From Smittium culicis (taxonomy: Eukaryota > Kickxellomycota > Harpellomycetes > Harpellales > Legeriomycetaceae), in NCBI GenBank assembly GCA_001970855.1, contig LSSN01001133.1, positions 1-10,048 of the forward strand: a stretch of DNA of 10,048 nt, written 5' to 3'. Below are positions 1 to 9,071 of the stretch, piece by piece. The notes beneath the pieces are model-generated. The model was not told the origin of the DNA. It searched no databases and saw nothing but the letters and a program-made list of their open reading frames with translations. The number at the start of each line of letters is the position of its first letter. Position 1 is the stretch's first letter. The translations under genes and the position numbers were made by a program.

Positions 1-155
<155 letters not shown>

Positions 156-859
156 ATATCTTAATTTTATTTACTTAATATATTAATCTTTACTTATAAA
201 ACTATATTTAATTCTACCGATAAGGTGAAATGTGGCCTGTAAGGCCTATAAAAAATCGTGAGAGAACCTTTGGTCGCTCAAAAAGCCTTCAATTAATTTA
301 AAATTCAACAATTTTATCCTTAAACTCGTTTATTAATTAATTTTTTGTTTGAAAAATGTTTTACTGTAATAATCATAAATATTTTTGCGTAGAAAAAATT
401 TCGAAAGATAGTAAAAATTTTTTCTCCGATTGAATAATTTATAGTCTCCCCTATCTAATCAAGCATTAAAATTGATTTTTTACTAATTTACGATCTCAGA
501 TTTAAAATAATACATTTAAATCTAAATGACAAACCTATATCGAACTAGTTATTAATAAAAGAACCGATAGATTTTCATGTATATTTTTTCATAATTATTA
601 TGAATAATCACTTAAAATAAAAATAAATTGATGTTTCAAGTACAATTTTAATTATGTTAATATTAATAAAAAAAAGTGCTAAATTATAACTTTTTTTTAT
701 ATTTCACATCAAAGAAGTAAAAGTCATATATTAAAATATAATTTAACCATTCAATTATAATATTTTACTAGTTATTGATAAATTTAAAAGTATACAATAT
801 TAAATGTGTGAAAATATTATATATTGAAAATCAAATATAAAAAAACTCTTTAATTTGAC

Positions 860-886
860 ATTATTATTATTATTATTATTATTATT
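860..886. repeat. (ATT)9 microsatellite
   Basis: Nine perfect ATT units, flanked by TTTGAC on the left and AATTAGC on the right. Together with the ATG array it shows that trinucleotide slippage is common in this genome. No coding role is visible. Confidence 0.95.
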
Positions 887-1782
887 AATTAGCTTTTTAA
901 ACTATAATAAATTCAGGTAAAAAAGAAAAACAAATTTTATACGATATTTTTTTACTCGCTAATAAGCAAAAAAGGTTAGTATTATATTAAATGATTGGCA
1001 GATTTTAATTTAATGATTGTAAAAAAGTTTGAATTTTTAACTTCTAAAATATTATACCTCTTTAAAAAAACTGTATGAAAATTAAATTCGACTAAAAAAT
1101 TTGTTTTCATTCTTTTTTCTATAATATAATTAAAATTTTTAATTATTTATTTTAATATTTTCAACATTAATACGAACTTTTATAAGTATATAATATTTAA
1201 AATTTGACTCTTGTTTAATTTATAGTATCAAAAAAACACCTTAATGTATATGTACTTGAGATAATACATATTTTTTAAAAAAAAAAATTTTTTTTTGACT
1301 CTATTTTATCATTCTAGAAATTTCTCCTTTAATTTTATTTTAATTTAAAATATTTATTAGAAATAATATTTAGAAATTCTTTTTTTTGTTTTGTTTAAAT
1401 ATTACTGATTTCTATAAAACCGATATAATTTGAAGTTATTTCATCTGGGTTAGTAATGAAAGAAGAATGTTAAAAAACGATATAAATAGAATTAATCATG
1501 CTTTATGAGCGATTTAAAACTAAATATATATTTTTTGAGTCGCTTAAAGTTTAGTTTGATGAGCTGATAAGAAATTAAATTTGAAGCCTTTGATAAATAA
1601 ATAAATAATACTGAAAAATTAAAGAAATAATTTCGATTTAAAATAGAAAATTATGGATTTTTAACTCGAATTTCATATACAATATATAACCAATTAATTT
1701 TTATTCCATATTTTAAATTCTTCTTTTTCTTATTGAGGATAATACTTTTTTTTATTCTATTTTACTCGTTACTAGGTACTGC

Positions 1783-1808
1783 CATTTTTATTAGTACCAA
1801 TAAAAATG
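1783..1808. repeat. Perfect 10-bp inverted repeat (hairpin)
   Basis: The arms CATTTTTATT (1783-1792) and AATAAAAATG (1799-1808) are exact reverse complements around the 6-base loop AGTACC. It is more symmetric than its AT-rich surroundings need to be. However, there is no gene upstream for which it could be a terminator, and no flanking duplication was seen that would mark a transposon end. Function is unknown. Confidence 0.8.
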
Positions 1809-1953
1809 TGTTATAAATTTTCAGCATTAAAATAATTTGATCAATAGTCGAAGCAGTACTTGATCATAAAAATTCTGTGCGAACTTTTTGGAAATGAAAA
1901 TATACAAGAGGAAAGAGACTTTTTTAAGCTGATCCCAGAGTTTCCAGGATAGA

Positions 1954-1969
1954 ATATATATATATATAT
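1954..1969. repeat. (AT)8 dinucleotide repeat
   Basis: Eight perfect AT units, followed by the looser TATATAAAC. This is ordinary slippage in AT-rich DNA. Confidence 0.9.
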
Positions 1970-2869
1970 TATATAAACTTTATTGGATACAGGTATATAA
2001 TATACTTTGATGAATTATATTAAAACCTGAAATTTCATAAATTTTGATAAGGATAGTTTCGTATTCTCTTTATTATATGGGTTCGATAAATGTATATATT
2101 TGGTTTTTGGAATGAAAATCTTTTAAAAAAGAATTAAAAATTTATTTTATTCTATATTTTTTTTCTTAAATGAACCAAAATGATTAGAGACCTAAAAAAA
2201 TTTATCATAATTTAATATTCGATATTCATACTCTTTTTTCTAAATTTAACAAAAATAATTAATCTAAAGCGTATTTCATCGAAGTAGATTAGTAATAAAG
2301 TCTTGTTAGAGCTTTACAATAGCTGAATTTATTAAAATATTGATATATAATGCATATTTTAGCTATTAAATTTAAATTATAAGTGCCCAAGTTTGCATCA
2401 TGTTTTTAAATTGTCAAAAAAATGAAAAAATAGCGAAAAACGTAAATTTTGATTAATTCGAACTAAATATAAAGCCTGCTGAAAAAAACTAAAAAAATGA
2501 TTTATTGCACTATGGCTGATCAAAAACTTGTCGAATGTGCTATAAACACGTTTAACGATGTCCTGAAAAGAAATATATCTGTTTGAAAAAAATAAAATAA
2601 TCATAATAAAACAAAGCGAGTCAAAAAAGATCATTTATATATTCTTATATTGTCAAAAAAATTATTTGAGTCAGTATAGAGACGTTTTATTCAAAAAAAA
2701 GCTCTGAATTTTGGTTCGAAAAATTTCCTAAAAGCACAAAAAAAAAATAACAGTTTATCCCATAAAATTTTAATTCTCTGGAAGCAGTTTTAAAGCGAAA
2801 AAATGAATGTACTCTATTTCCTTTTCCATTATATTGATGATTATAAATAAATAAAAATTTAAGAATAAA

Positions 2870-2893
2870 AGAATATAAGAATATAAGAATATA
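2870..2893. repeat. Three tandem copies of AGAATATA
   Basis: Three exact 8-bp units lie inside the ORF1 relic. Because 8 is not a multiple of 3, growth of this array shifts the reading frame and may have helped destroy ORF1 here. Confidence 0.85.
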
Positions 2894-2961
2894 ATACTGT
2901 CAATCTGTAATATCTTAACTTAAATTTAGTAGAAAAAATGATTTATAGTACGTTATTACAC

Positions 2962-2991
2962 AATATATATCAAATTTAATATATATCAAAT
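2962..2991. repeat. Two copies of AATATATATCAAAT, 16-bp period
   Basis: The 14-base word occurs at 2962-2975 and again at 2978-2991 with two bases between. It lies in the part of ORF1 where no protein-like reading can be followed, so it probably records local duplication after the element died. Confidence 0.8.
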
Positions 2992-4342
2992 CGAAAAATT
3001 AGAAGGGTAAGTTAAATTTGACATTAAAAATCTCGGATATCTTTATTACTTGCTCTATTTGACTAAATAAGTGAGATTTTTCATCAAAACTAGAAATAAT
3101 TGATGTCAGAAACAAATGCAGAAAATAGCTTACTGATTCTATCTCTTATTAAGTTATACTTTTTTTAAAAAAAAACACTTTGGAAAAAATAAATCTAAGA
3201 TTCATTGTATATTAGTATGAATTAATAAAAATATTCTATATGTAGCGTGAGGAAGCTTACAGCTACTACAAATAAGAATGACACTGGAAGTCCAAATGTG
3301 AGTTTTAAAAAATAAAAAGTAACAAAAAATCTGAAATTACTAAAACTATTCAAACTTATTTTCAAGCTAAATGTAAATATGAAGCTTATTACAAGCCTAT
3401 CAGTCAATCAGAAGCAGAAAAGCCCTCGTTTTTTGATCAGAAACCACCAAAAACTCTATTTTTGGAACAAAGAAAAGGAAATGTTGAGATGAATCGAGCC
3501 CCTTCTAGTTCACTAGCTATGGCTGAGGCAAAAAAAAAGATAAACTAAAGGGTACGAATAAGTGAGCGAATTCAAAAAAAACCATTGGGAAAAAAATTAT
3601 GCGCCCAAAGAATACGTAAAAAATACATTCGAAAATATTCGAAACTATGATTCCAATAAAAGTATCAAAAAAAACTAAGAAAATAATTAAATATAGTAAT
3701 ACAATATATTTTAAGTATTTAGGGTGCAGAACGCCGTCAGGGTTGGAAATTATGACAAAAAAAACCAGAAATACCTTATTATTTATGTGTAATACATAGA
3801 CTTTGGAGAAAAAAACACTTTGAAAAAAATTCCAGCTAATAAATCGCTGAAATGAAATTTTCATCCTATTTTCATGATCAAAAAGATCAGGGAATGAAGT
3901 TCAAATAACCATCCAATATAACATAAAATATGAAAAAAGTATTAAAAAATCAGAAAAAAAAATTCAAATTCTTGGCTCTAAACTCCAAGTAACTCAAAAA
4001 AAAAGCTGAAAATATTATATTGTATTAAACTCAGCACACTTTGAAAGCTCTTGTATCGTTAAAAAATATAATAACTACGCATAAAAAAATGGAGAATAGA
4101 AAAAAAAAACTCCGCAACTGGCCATAAAATCAATATGAAAAAACTAGAAATAAAAAAAATCGAAAAAGCATTACATTCCAGAATTAAGTAGAAGAAAAAT
4201 ATTTAAATTTAACTGTTAATTTTATTTGGCATAAATCAAATAAAAAAACTCATTAGTTAATGAAAATATAGTACGTTTAAACACAGATTAACAACAAATT
4301 TCGAACACCATTATTATCGATAATAGCAATACTTTTACAGTG

Positions 4343-4918
4343 ATTATTTTTAATTTCCGCGGAATTAAATTAATTAGCAAGGATATAAGACATTACATCA
4401 ATTGAGTAAAAAGATAATTGTTAGCTCTACAAGAAACATTTTCAACTAAAAATACCTAACAATTCAGGATATCTGTTTATACATACATAAAATAAAAACC
4501 CAATTTAATAAATTGAAATAAAATCTGCTAATGATGCCAAAAATAAACATGGACTTATAAATAGCAAATTTCAATCCTCTTAAACATTTTCATCCAGTAT
4601 AATCCATGGGGAATAAATTAAAGAGGATAAATTTGAATCAATTGTGACAAATAACCTCATATCTAGTACTGGAACTAGATTTAAAATAGCATCAAATAGA
4701 ATTATCAGCCTAATAAACAAGGCAAAATTAAAATTCAAAAAAAAAATTCGGAGATTTCAATATGGATATTTAGAGCGCCAATGGATTCGACCTGAAGATT
4801 GATGGAGGCTATAGAAGAGCAAAAATCTCCAATTCTACCGGTGCTAGATGGAATAAAAATAAAATAGGCCAGATGAAAAACCATATTTTTTACTATTACT
4901 TGATTAACCGAGAAAACT
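4343..4918 (+). other. APE-type endonuclease domain relic (in ORF2)
   Basis: In LINEs this domain nicks target DNA to prime reverse transcription. Three pieces in three frames give the expected order. NFRGI (4352-4366) matches the first strand carrying the N of the active site. LLALQETF (4418-4441) contains the QET motif with the metal-binding Glu. A second frame reads KHGLINSKF and later TRFKIASNRIISLI (about 4674-4715). After a run of ten A (4737-4746) the frame shifts, and GDFNMD (4750-4767) supplies the Asp and Asn of the GDFN motif. A stop follows at 4771, then the frame is open to 4918. Near the end GQMKNHIFYY sits where a SDH/IDH motif is expected, so the Asp there appears to have become Asn while the His remains. 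Stops at 4403 and 4415 lie before QET. Confidence 0.75.
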
Positions 4919-5192
4919 GATTCAGATAAAGTAAAAAAATTCACGTTTTTGACTTTATTTCAATAATTTTGTAGTTTAGCACTGACTTAATAAAAGAAAC
5001 AGAACAAAAAATAAAATATATACAAAGAATTCAGATTATTTTGTAGCAAATTAATTTTCTATAATCGTCTTGAAGAATTTTCAGTACAAATTTGACGATT
5101 AAAGTGTATGAAAAGGCATAATAACCACTATAAGATCGGTAATGATGACTATGAATCCAGTGATAGTCAGCTTGAATCCTGTACTGAATAAT

Positions 5193-5711
5193 TGAGCAAA
5201 TGGGAGATCACCTGAATCAAAAACAGGCGAAATTCTATTAAAAAAATTGGACTTGGAAAAAACGATAATTAATTTTACTTAATTTCTTAAGAAATCAATT
5301 TACGCAACTAAAAATAATCATAAATTTTAATAAACTAAGAAAATGAAAAGAGTTGCTGATTAATTAATTTCAAACGATTCTAAAAAGCTTTGGAGTTGCA
5401 TTAAATAATACACAGTGAATTCTTTCCAAAGAATCCCCAATGGCCCAGTGTTTAATAAAAATAAAAAATTAATTACAGAAAAAAAAGAAAATAAATTAAT
5501 CTGGTAAAATAAATTTACTGATTTATCTAAAGAAACTACTTGGAACAGCCAATCTGCTAATAAGTGAGGGGAAATCATCACTAGCGACTGTGAATATTAC
5601 CCAGAGTGTGATAACAGTATATTATGGTCTGATATCATTCAGGCGCTTAATGATAAACCTAAAAACTAGGCTTCGGGATCTGATGATGTACCATCTGAAG
5701 TATAGAAATTA
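5193..5711 (+). other. ORF2 linker and RT N-terminal extension, heavily mutated
   Basis: This stretch is in the same frame as the RT but carries nine stops in about 173 codons. Protein-like blocks can still be read: ILLKKLDLEKTIINFT (5232-5279), LISNDSKKLWSCIK (5364-5405), and a final block with YYPECD, WSDIIQALNDKP and ASGSDDVPSEV (5670-5702), which corresponds to the APGPDGIP-like motif that precedes RT motif 1 in LINEs. Several stops sit where Trp or Lys would be expected: AAG-TGA-GGG at 5562-5570, AAC-TAG-GCT at 5664-5672 and GTA-TAG-AAA at 5700-5708. The composition is clearly poorer in G and C than the RT that follows. Confidence 0.75.
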
Positions 5712-6134
5712 GTGATGGATGAGCCATCACCTACATCCTCACTAGCAAAATTATTAAACAAAATTATCAACCTAATGTATGACACTGGGGATATATCCCA
5801 ATGCCTAGAAACTTCAGTGGTAGTCCCAGTTCCTAAAAAAGGTGAGCTGAAGGACCCTGATAACTACCGAGGAATATCACTGATCCCAACACTCGCGAAA
5901 CTGGTGGCTAAAATTTTATCCATCAAACTCAGCAATATTGTCGCGAAATACCATATACTGGTAAAAGAGATAGCTGGATTTCGGAGTTTCGAGGAGTGTG
6001 CGATCCAAGCGACCACTCTATATGAAATATTCCGTCTACAGAAAATTCTGAACAAGGAAAAATGGCTGTGCTATATCGACTATATCAAGGCCTACGAACG
6101 GGTTCCCCAAATGGCCATACTGCATAAACTATGA
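5712..6134 (+). pseudogene. Reverse transcriptase, N-terminal half (fingers and motif A)
   Basis: A 141-codon open run that starts directly after the TAG at 5703; the GTG/ATG at 5712-5717 is only the first start-like codon, not a real translation start. Visible RT blocks are VVPVPKKGELKDPDNYRGIS (residues 37-56; basic PKKG and NYRGIS are LINE RT signatures), AGFRSFEECAIQATTLYEI (88-106), and motif A in CYIDYIKAYERV (120-131). The motif A catalytic Asp is codon 6078-6080. The second acidic residue of this motif, usually Asp in AYDRV, is Glu here. The run ends at TGA 6135-6137, in the context HKL-stop-SVDIGGKLL; an Arg CGA codon changed by one C-to-T step would explain it. The protein continues in the same frame after that stop. 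Confidence 0.93.
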
Positions 6135-6137
6135 TCA

Positions 6138-6974
6138 GTGGACATTGGGGGCAAACTTCTCAATATGATTAAGGGCATGTATGATGCCCCGAAAATTGCA
6201 GTTAGAGTTGGAAATGAAGTTTCCAACCCCATCGAATACCTCTGTGGAGTGCGGCAAGGGTGCCCAGCCTCGCCGATACTCTTCGATTTCTACATCAACG
6301 ATATATTAAAGAACGTACGAGGTGTGAGGGTACCTGGGCTCACCTCTCGCATAACAGGACTACTGTTTTCCGACGATGCCGTGCTATTGGCCCAATCATC
6401 AGCCGATTTACAAGCCGCACTGAACACCATTACCGAATGTTCGGGCACTTGGGAAATGGCAGTGAATGCCTCCAAGTGCGGGATAATGACTATAAGCGGG
6501 GAGTTGACCACTGATATGACCCAGCAGGGAAAAAAAGTCAACTTCACCGACCAGTACACCTACTTGAGCTATATTATGAATTTCAAGTGGGATGTATCTG
6601 GGACGATCGAGAACAACAAGAAAAAGGTCAGGAAAGCTGTATACGCTGCATACAGCTTCCTGAGACGGTCTGATGTGCTCACAGTACTAAAAATAAAGCT
6701 CATCAATTCGGCGCTGATACTGATTGGATGTTATGGTGGGGAGAAATTTGGCATGAGCGAGGCCAGATGCAAGCCCATACAGATGGAAATCGACAAGGCG
6801 ATCCGAATGGTTGCCAACTTCGGTAATTCAGCTGCCATGGAGCACATCAGGGATGAACTGGGTATATGTTCAGTGTTCATGCGCACCAGCACAGCTCGTG
6901 AGCGTGCATACCATAAGTGGCCAACATCAAAAAATTTTGCTCACAAGAATCAATCGGTCAGAATATCATTACTA
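6138..6974 (+). pseudogene. Reverse transcriptase, C-terminal half (motifs B-E and thumb)
   Basis: A 279-codon open run in the same frame as the preceding half, separated by a single stop. It contains LLNMIKGMYD, motif B as GVRQGCPASPILFDFYINDI (residues 37-56; the QG-SP core is intact), and motif C as LLFSDDAVLLA (75-85), with the two catalytic Asp at 6372-6377. FSDD replaces the commoner FADD. Downstream come WEMAVNASKCGIMT and YLSYIMNFKWDVSGTI, the usual YLG block with Ser for Gly. The thumb-like tail ends at TAG 6975. All three catalytic Asp of the RT survive across the two halves. GC content is strikingly higher than in the flanks: a hand count of 6241-6300 gives 34 of 60. It would copy the element RNA at a nicked chromosomal target. 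It is not functional here because of the stop at 6135 and the loss of the flanking domains. Confidence 0.95.
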
Positions 6975-7274
6975 TAGTTGGTCGGAAACAACTAAATAAA
7001 TGGTCTGTCGCCTACCAGAGAGCGTTTGAACAGATTATCGGCAAAAAAAACTACTTGAGATGGCCTTCAAGCAATGTATCTGAACCTGAATTTTGGACTT
7101 CAGGAGATTAGAAAAATGCATGTAGGTACATTAAAAACCGCACTGCGCCTGTCGAACATAAAAATAGTCTACCAAAAAATCCAGATATTTTTGAGCCTAA
7201 TTCAACATGCGAGTGCTTGAGACAGACGATCGCATACTTATGATATACAACTGATGGAGATATAACCTATCATA
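6975..7274 (+). other. RT-to-RNase H connector with Cys-rich remnant
   Basis: After the TAG at 6975 the frame is uncertain. One frame is open from 6917 to 7108 and again, after TAG 7109, to 7240; it ends with STCECLRQTIAYL, where the two Cys codons are 7208-7210 and 7214-7216. This resembles the start of the Cys/His cluster that many LINE ORF2 proteins carry after the RT, with Tyr where His might be expected. The original RT frame reads FGLQEIRKMHVGTLKTALRL across 7059-7118, which also looks protein-like. At least two frameshifts are therefore likely in this 300-bp piece. Confidence 0.5.
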
Positions 7275-7526
7275 GACGATTGGTCGGTTCATACAGATGC
7301 CGATCCGCATTGGTAAAATAAAATTTTCTTTCTAATTTCAACGAAACCTGGTTGAGGCCTGTAGGAAAAAAATCAATGTAAGGGTGGTGTAGTTATAAAA
7401 TGTTTGATCTCGCTTCCAGATGGCAATATCGTTCAAAACTTTGAGCTAGAAGCAATCAAAATTTTGAACAGCATCCGTTTTCCAATAAAATTCATACTTC
7501 AAAGTATAAGTGATTCGCCCTCCATC
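7275..7526 (+). other. RNase H domain relic, 3' truncated (in ORF2)
   Basis: In the RT frame, DDWSVHTDADPHW (7275-7313) carries the first RNase H motif (TD; Asp at 7296-7298). GGVVIKC and DGNIVQNFELEAIKIL follow (7383-7466), with the catalytic Glu of ELEAI at 7443-7445. Then comes ILQSISDSPSI (7494-7526), with the third acid at 7512-7514. Spacings are 49 and 23 residues, the second matching the family well and the first somewhat long. The domain normally removes RNA from the RNA-DNA hybrid. Stops at 7314, 7353 and 7362 break it, and everything after the third motif, including the fourth catalytic residue, is absent: TAG 7527 is followed by T-rich DNA. Confidence 0.72.
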
Positions 7527-8856
7527 TAGTGCTAATTTCTAGTGTGTATTGATATTCTAGATTTTTGAAAAGGAATAGGCAGAAATTTAATTTTTTTTAG
7601 CGTTTTTCAACTTTTTAAACGTTTTTTTAAAATAATATCTAAATTTTTTTAATGAGTTCAGAAAAAAGTCTTTTTTTTATATAAACTAATTATAATATTG
7701 TTTCTCTCCAATATTTTGTGCCATTTTTATAATATAATCATTTAATATATATAGAAACTTGTTATTAGTGAATTAAACATATGTATAGAAATAGCTTTCA
7801 AATCTTATTTATATCTTGATAGCCTTTATTTTTTTCTAATTTTAATAGGCCTGGCACTGTTTCTAGTTACAGTACTAACTAAAATTTGCAAAAAAAAACA
7901 TTAAAATTTAATTTACAAGTTATATAGATCACATATAATCAAAATTTCTCAATAAGATTTTTTTTTAATTAAATAAATATAAGATGTAATTTAATGTAAA
8001 AAGTTCTATCATAAATATTATTCCAATATAGAAGATTCTGAATTGAAAAACCACCTAGTTACAGCTTATTATTTTTTGATAATAAAGTTAACCTTGAGAA
8101 AACTTCCAGATGATATTTATCTGTTAGAGCGGTGGATGGAACGTATGTCGAAAAGATAATTTTTTTCTATTTTATTTAAATTTTTAAATGTCTTTTAAAA
8201 CTATGTATAACAAACCTTCCATAAAAAAAAGAGAATTATAAGATAAAAGTACTCGTGTTATTAGCATAATATAAAATATTTTCAATATTTAATACATAAC
8301 CGTATGAAAAAAAGAAAAAAACTTTTTTTAAGGCCAGTGAGCGAAAATTGAAATTTACACGTCATAAAATCATATAATATATAGTGAATTATTGGTTCAG
8401 AATCACCCAAATAAACAAAAACTTATAAAGTTTAAATAAATAAATAGTTTGAATAAGGTTAATAATTTTTTTACGATTTTTAAATTTTAAGTCCAATAGT
8501 ATTATACCAAAAGAAAATGATCTAATTCCACGCAATGATAAATAAAATATTACTGGTCAAATCGTCAGTTTTAATATATTTTGGTCTTTTTAGGGGCAGT
8601 TAGCTGAGCTTTGTTAAAAAAAATCCTTAAAAAAGAAGTAATATTTAAAATTATTTAATTTAAACTCTATAATTAGCTTTAATAGTAGCTTTAGACATTT
8701 TGGTTTTATTTATTTTCTTTTAAAATACATGTTACATTCGAGCTGTTGATTTAAAAATTATGTATCTATTCAAATTATGTACAGGTGCTAAAATTAAAAA
8801 ATCGCATTAAATTATTTTAGCATATTAACAATACTTTGAGAATTTGCAGATTATCA
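7527..8856. other. AT-rich non-coding DNA, no gene seen
   Basis: About 1.3 kb downstream of the LINE relic. Stops are dense in all frames. It opens with CTAGTGCTAATTTCTAGTGT, then passes to T-runs rather than to a poly-A tail. A short inverted repeat TAGTTA-CAGTAC-TAACTA lies at 7864-7881. I see no RNA gene, no further LINE protein and no other transposon. Confidence 0.7.
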
Positions 8857-9071
8857 TGTAAGATTCAAAACTTTTAGCCCTTTCACGAGGAATAGACTGT
8901 TTTTGACCTACAAAGTATAGAACAACTATTTTTGACCATTACGCTTTAGTTACGAGGCCTTTAGAATTATTGGTATGCTGTTAATAAATAACAAATAATA
9001 AACTTGCTTAAAAATCATGTACGGATCATAAAATTGATCTTTTTAATGAGCCTTGAACTAGAAAGGGTTAA
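8857..9071. repeat. Diverged direct repeat, copy A
   Basis: This segment is homologous to copy B at 9398-9610, in the same orientation and about 540 bp apart. The last 118 bases of each (from GAGGCC to GGGTTAA) align without a gap, and my hand count gives 85 of 118 identical. Many of the differences are A/G or C/T. A second conserved block is GACTRTTTTTGACCYACAA (8895-8913 here). Copy A also repeats ACTATTTTTGACC at 8925-8937. It has no open frame and no RNA-gene signature. It could be part of an old satellite, a MITE-like or solo-LTR-like family, or a local duplication. Confidence 0.8.

Larger units (their letters stand above)
2512..4006 (+). pseudogene. ORF1 (gag-like, nucleic-acid-binding) relic of the LINE
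   Basis: The likely start is ATG at 2512, with A at -3 and G at +4, opening with MADQKLVECAINTF; 24 codons are open before the first TGA. The same frame later gives ETFYSKKSSEFWFEKFP (about 2689-2739) and KLTATTNKNDTGSP (about 3253-3294). At the A-run near 3306-3314 the sense passes to another frame, open for 79 codons (3309-3545) and rich in Lys, Gln and Ser, including APSSSLAMAEAKKK. After one TAA it continues with a very basic stretch (RVRISERIQKKPLGKK). A third frame carries the rest from about 3620 to 4006, including YFKYLGCRTPSGLEIM, with stops at 3797, 3821, 3848 and 3875. The total length of about 500 codons fits a LINE ORF1. In such elements ORF1 binds the element RNA. No intact CCHC knuckle is visible. 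Assignment rests on position upstream of EN-RT, basic content and amino-acid-like composition, not on a firm family match. Confidence 0.55.
2512..7526 (+). mobile_element. Degenerate non-LTR retrotransposon (LINE) with ORF1, EN, RT and RNase H
   Basis: One + strand element can be followed for about 5 kb by joining frames. An ORF1 relic is followed by an ORF2 relic whose domains come in the order expected for a LINE with APE-type endonuclease, reverse transcriptase, Cys-rich region and C-terminal RNase H. That domain set is known from several clades, such as I and fungal Tad-like elements; I cannot choose between them by eye. The 5' limit is set at the first ORF1 ATG; any 5' UTR is not recognisable. 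On the 3' side the recognisable protein stops inside RNase H and runs into T-rich DNA, with no clear poly-A tail and no target-site duplication seen. Both ORFs are broken by stops and frameshifts, so the copy is dead. A-runs on the + strand are common from 2.5 to 5.3 kb. Confidence 0.88.
4292..7526 (+). pseudogene. ORF2 relic: endonuclease - reverse transcriptase - RNase H
   Basis: This is the polyprotein of the LINE, about 1,075 codons in its present form. The original start cannot be fixed; the frame is closed by TAA at 4289. The reading moves through frames as follows: about 4292-4500 (EN start), 4530-4740 (EN middle), 4747-4918 (EN catalytic core), 5193-6974 (linker and RT, one continuous frame), another frame over the Cys-rich remnant near 7208-7240, then back to the RT frame for RNase H at 7275-7526. 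In-frame stops in the long RT frame are at 5280, 5328, 5331, 5361, 5406, 5505, 5565, 5667, 5703 and 6135, then 6975. Most domain-defining residues survive, so this is a decayed copy of a once active element rather than chance similarity. It cannot make a working protein. Confidence 0.88.

Noticed and set aside
234..246. GGCCT-GTA-AGGCC mini hairpin in a GC-richer patch
   Set aside because: Five-base arms are too short to claim a structure, and no RNA gene or regulatory context is visible.
544..785. Two occurrences of ACTAGTTATTRATAAA
   Set aside because: The match is too short, and the sequence around it does not align; chance is likely at this composition.
2398..3864. Antisense open frames rich in Phe, Leu and Ile
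   Set aside because: They are the complement of the A-rich sense strand of the ORF1 relic. The sense frames read as hydrophilic, Lys-rich protein, while the antisense shows only a hydrophobic composition bias and no motif.
4735..5581. Two antisense open frames of about 70 codons
   Set aside because: They lie opposite the EN GDFN region and the ORF2 linker, where the sense strand has recognisable motifs. They have no motif of their own.
6260..6559. Overlapping open frames of 84 and 89 codons inside the RT
   Set aside because: The RT frame through this region carries motifs B and C, so these are shadows favoured by the higher GC content.
8774..8810. Possible third copy of the direct repeat (AAATTATGTACAGGTGCTAAAATT resembles part of copy A)
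   Set aside because: The resemblance covers under 30 bases, the spacing does not fit the 540-bp offset, and the flanks do not align.
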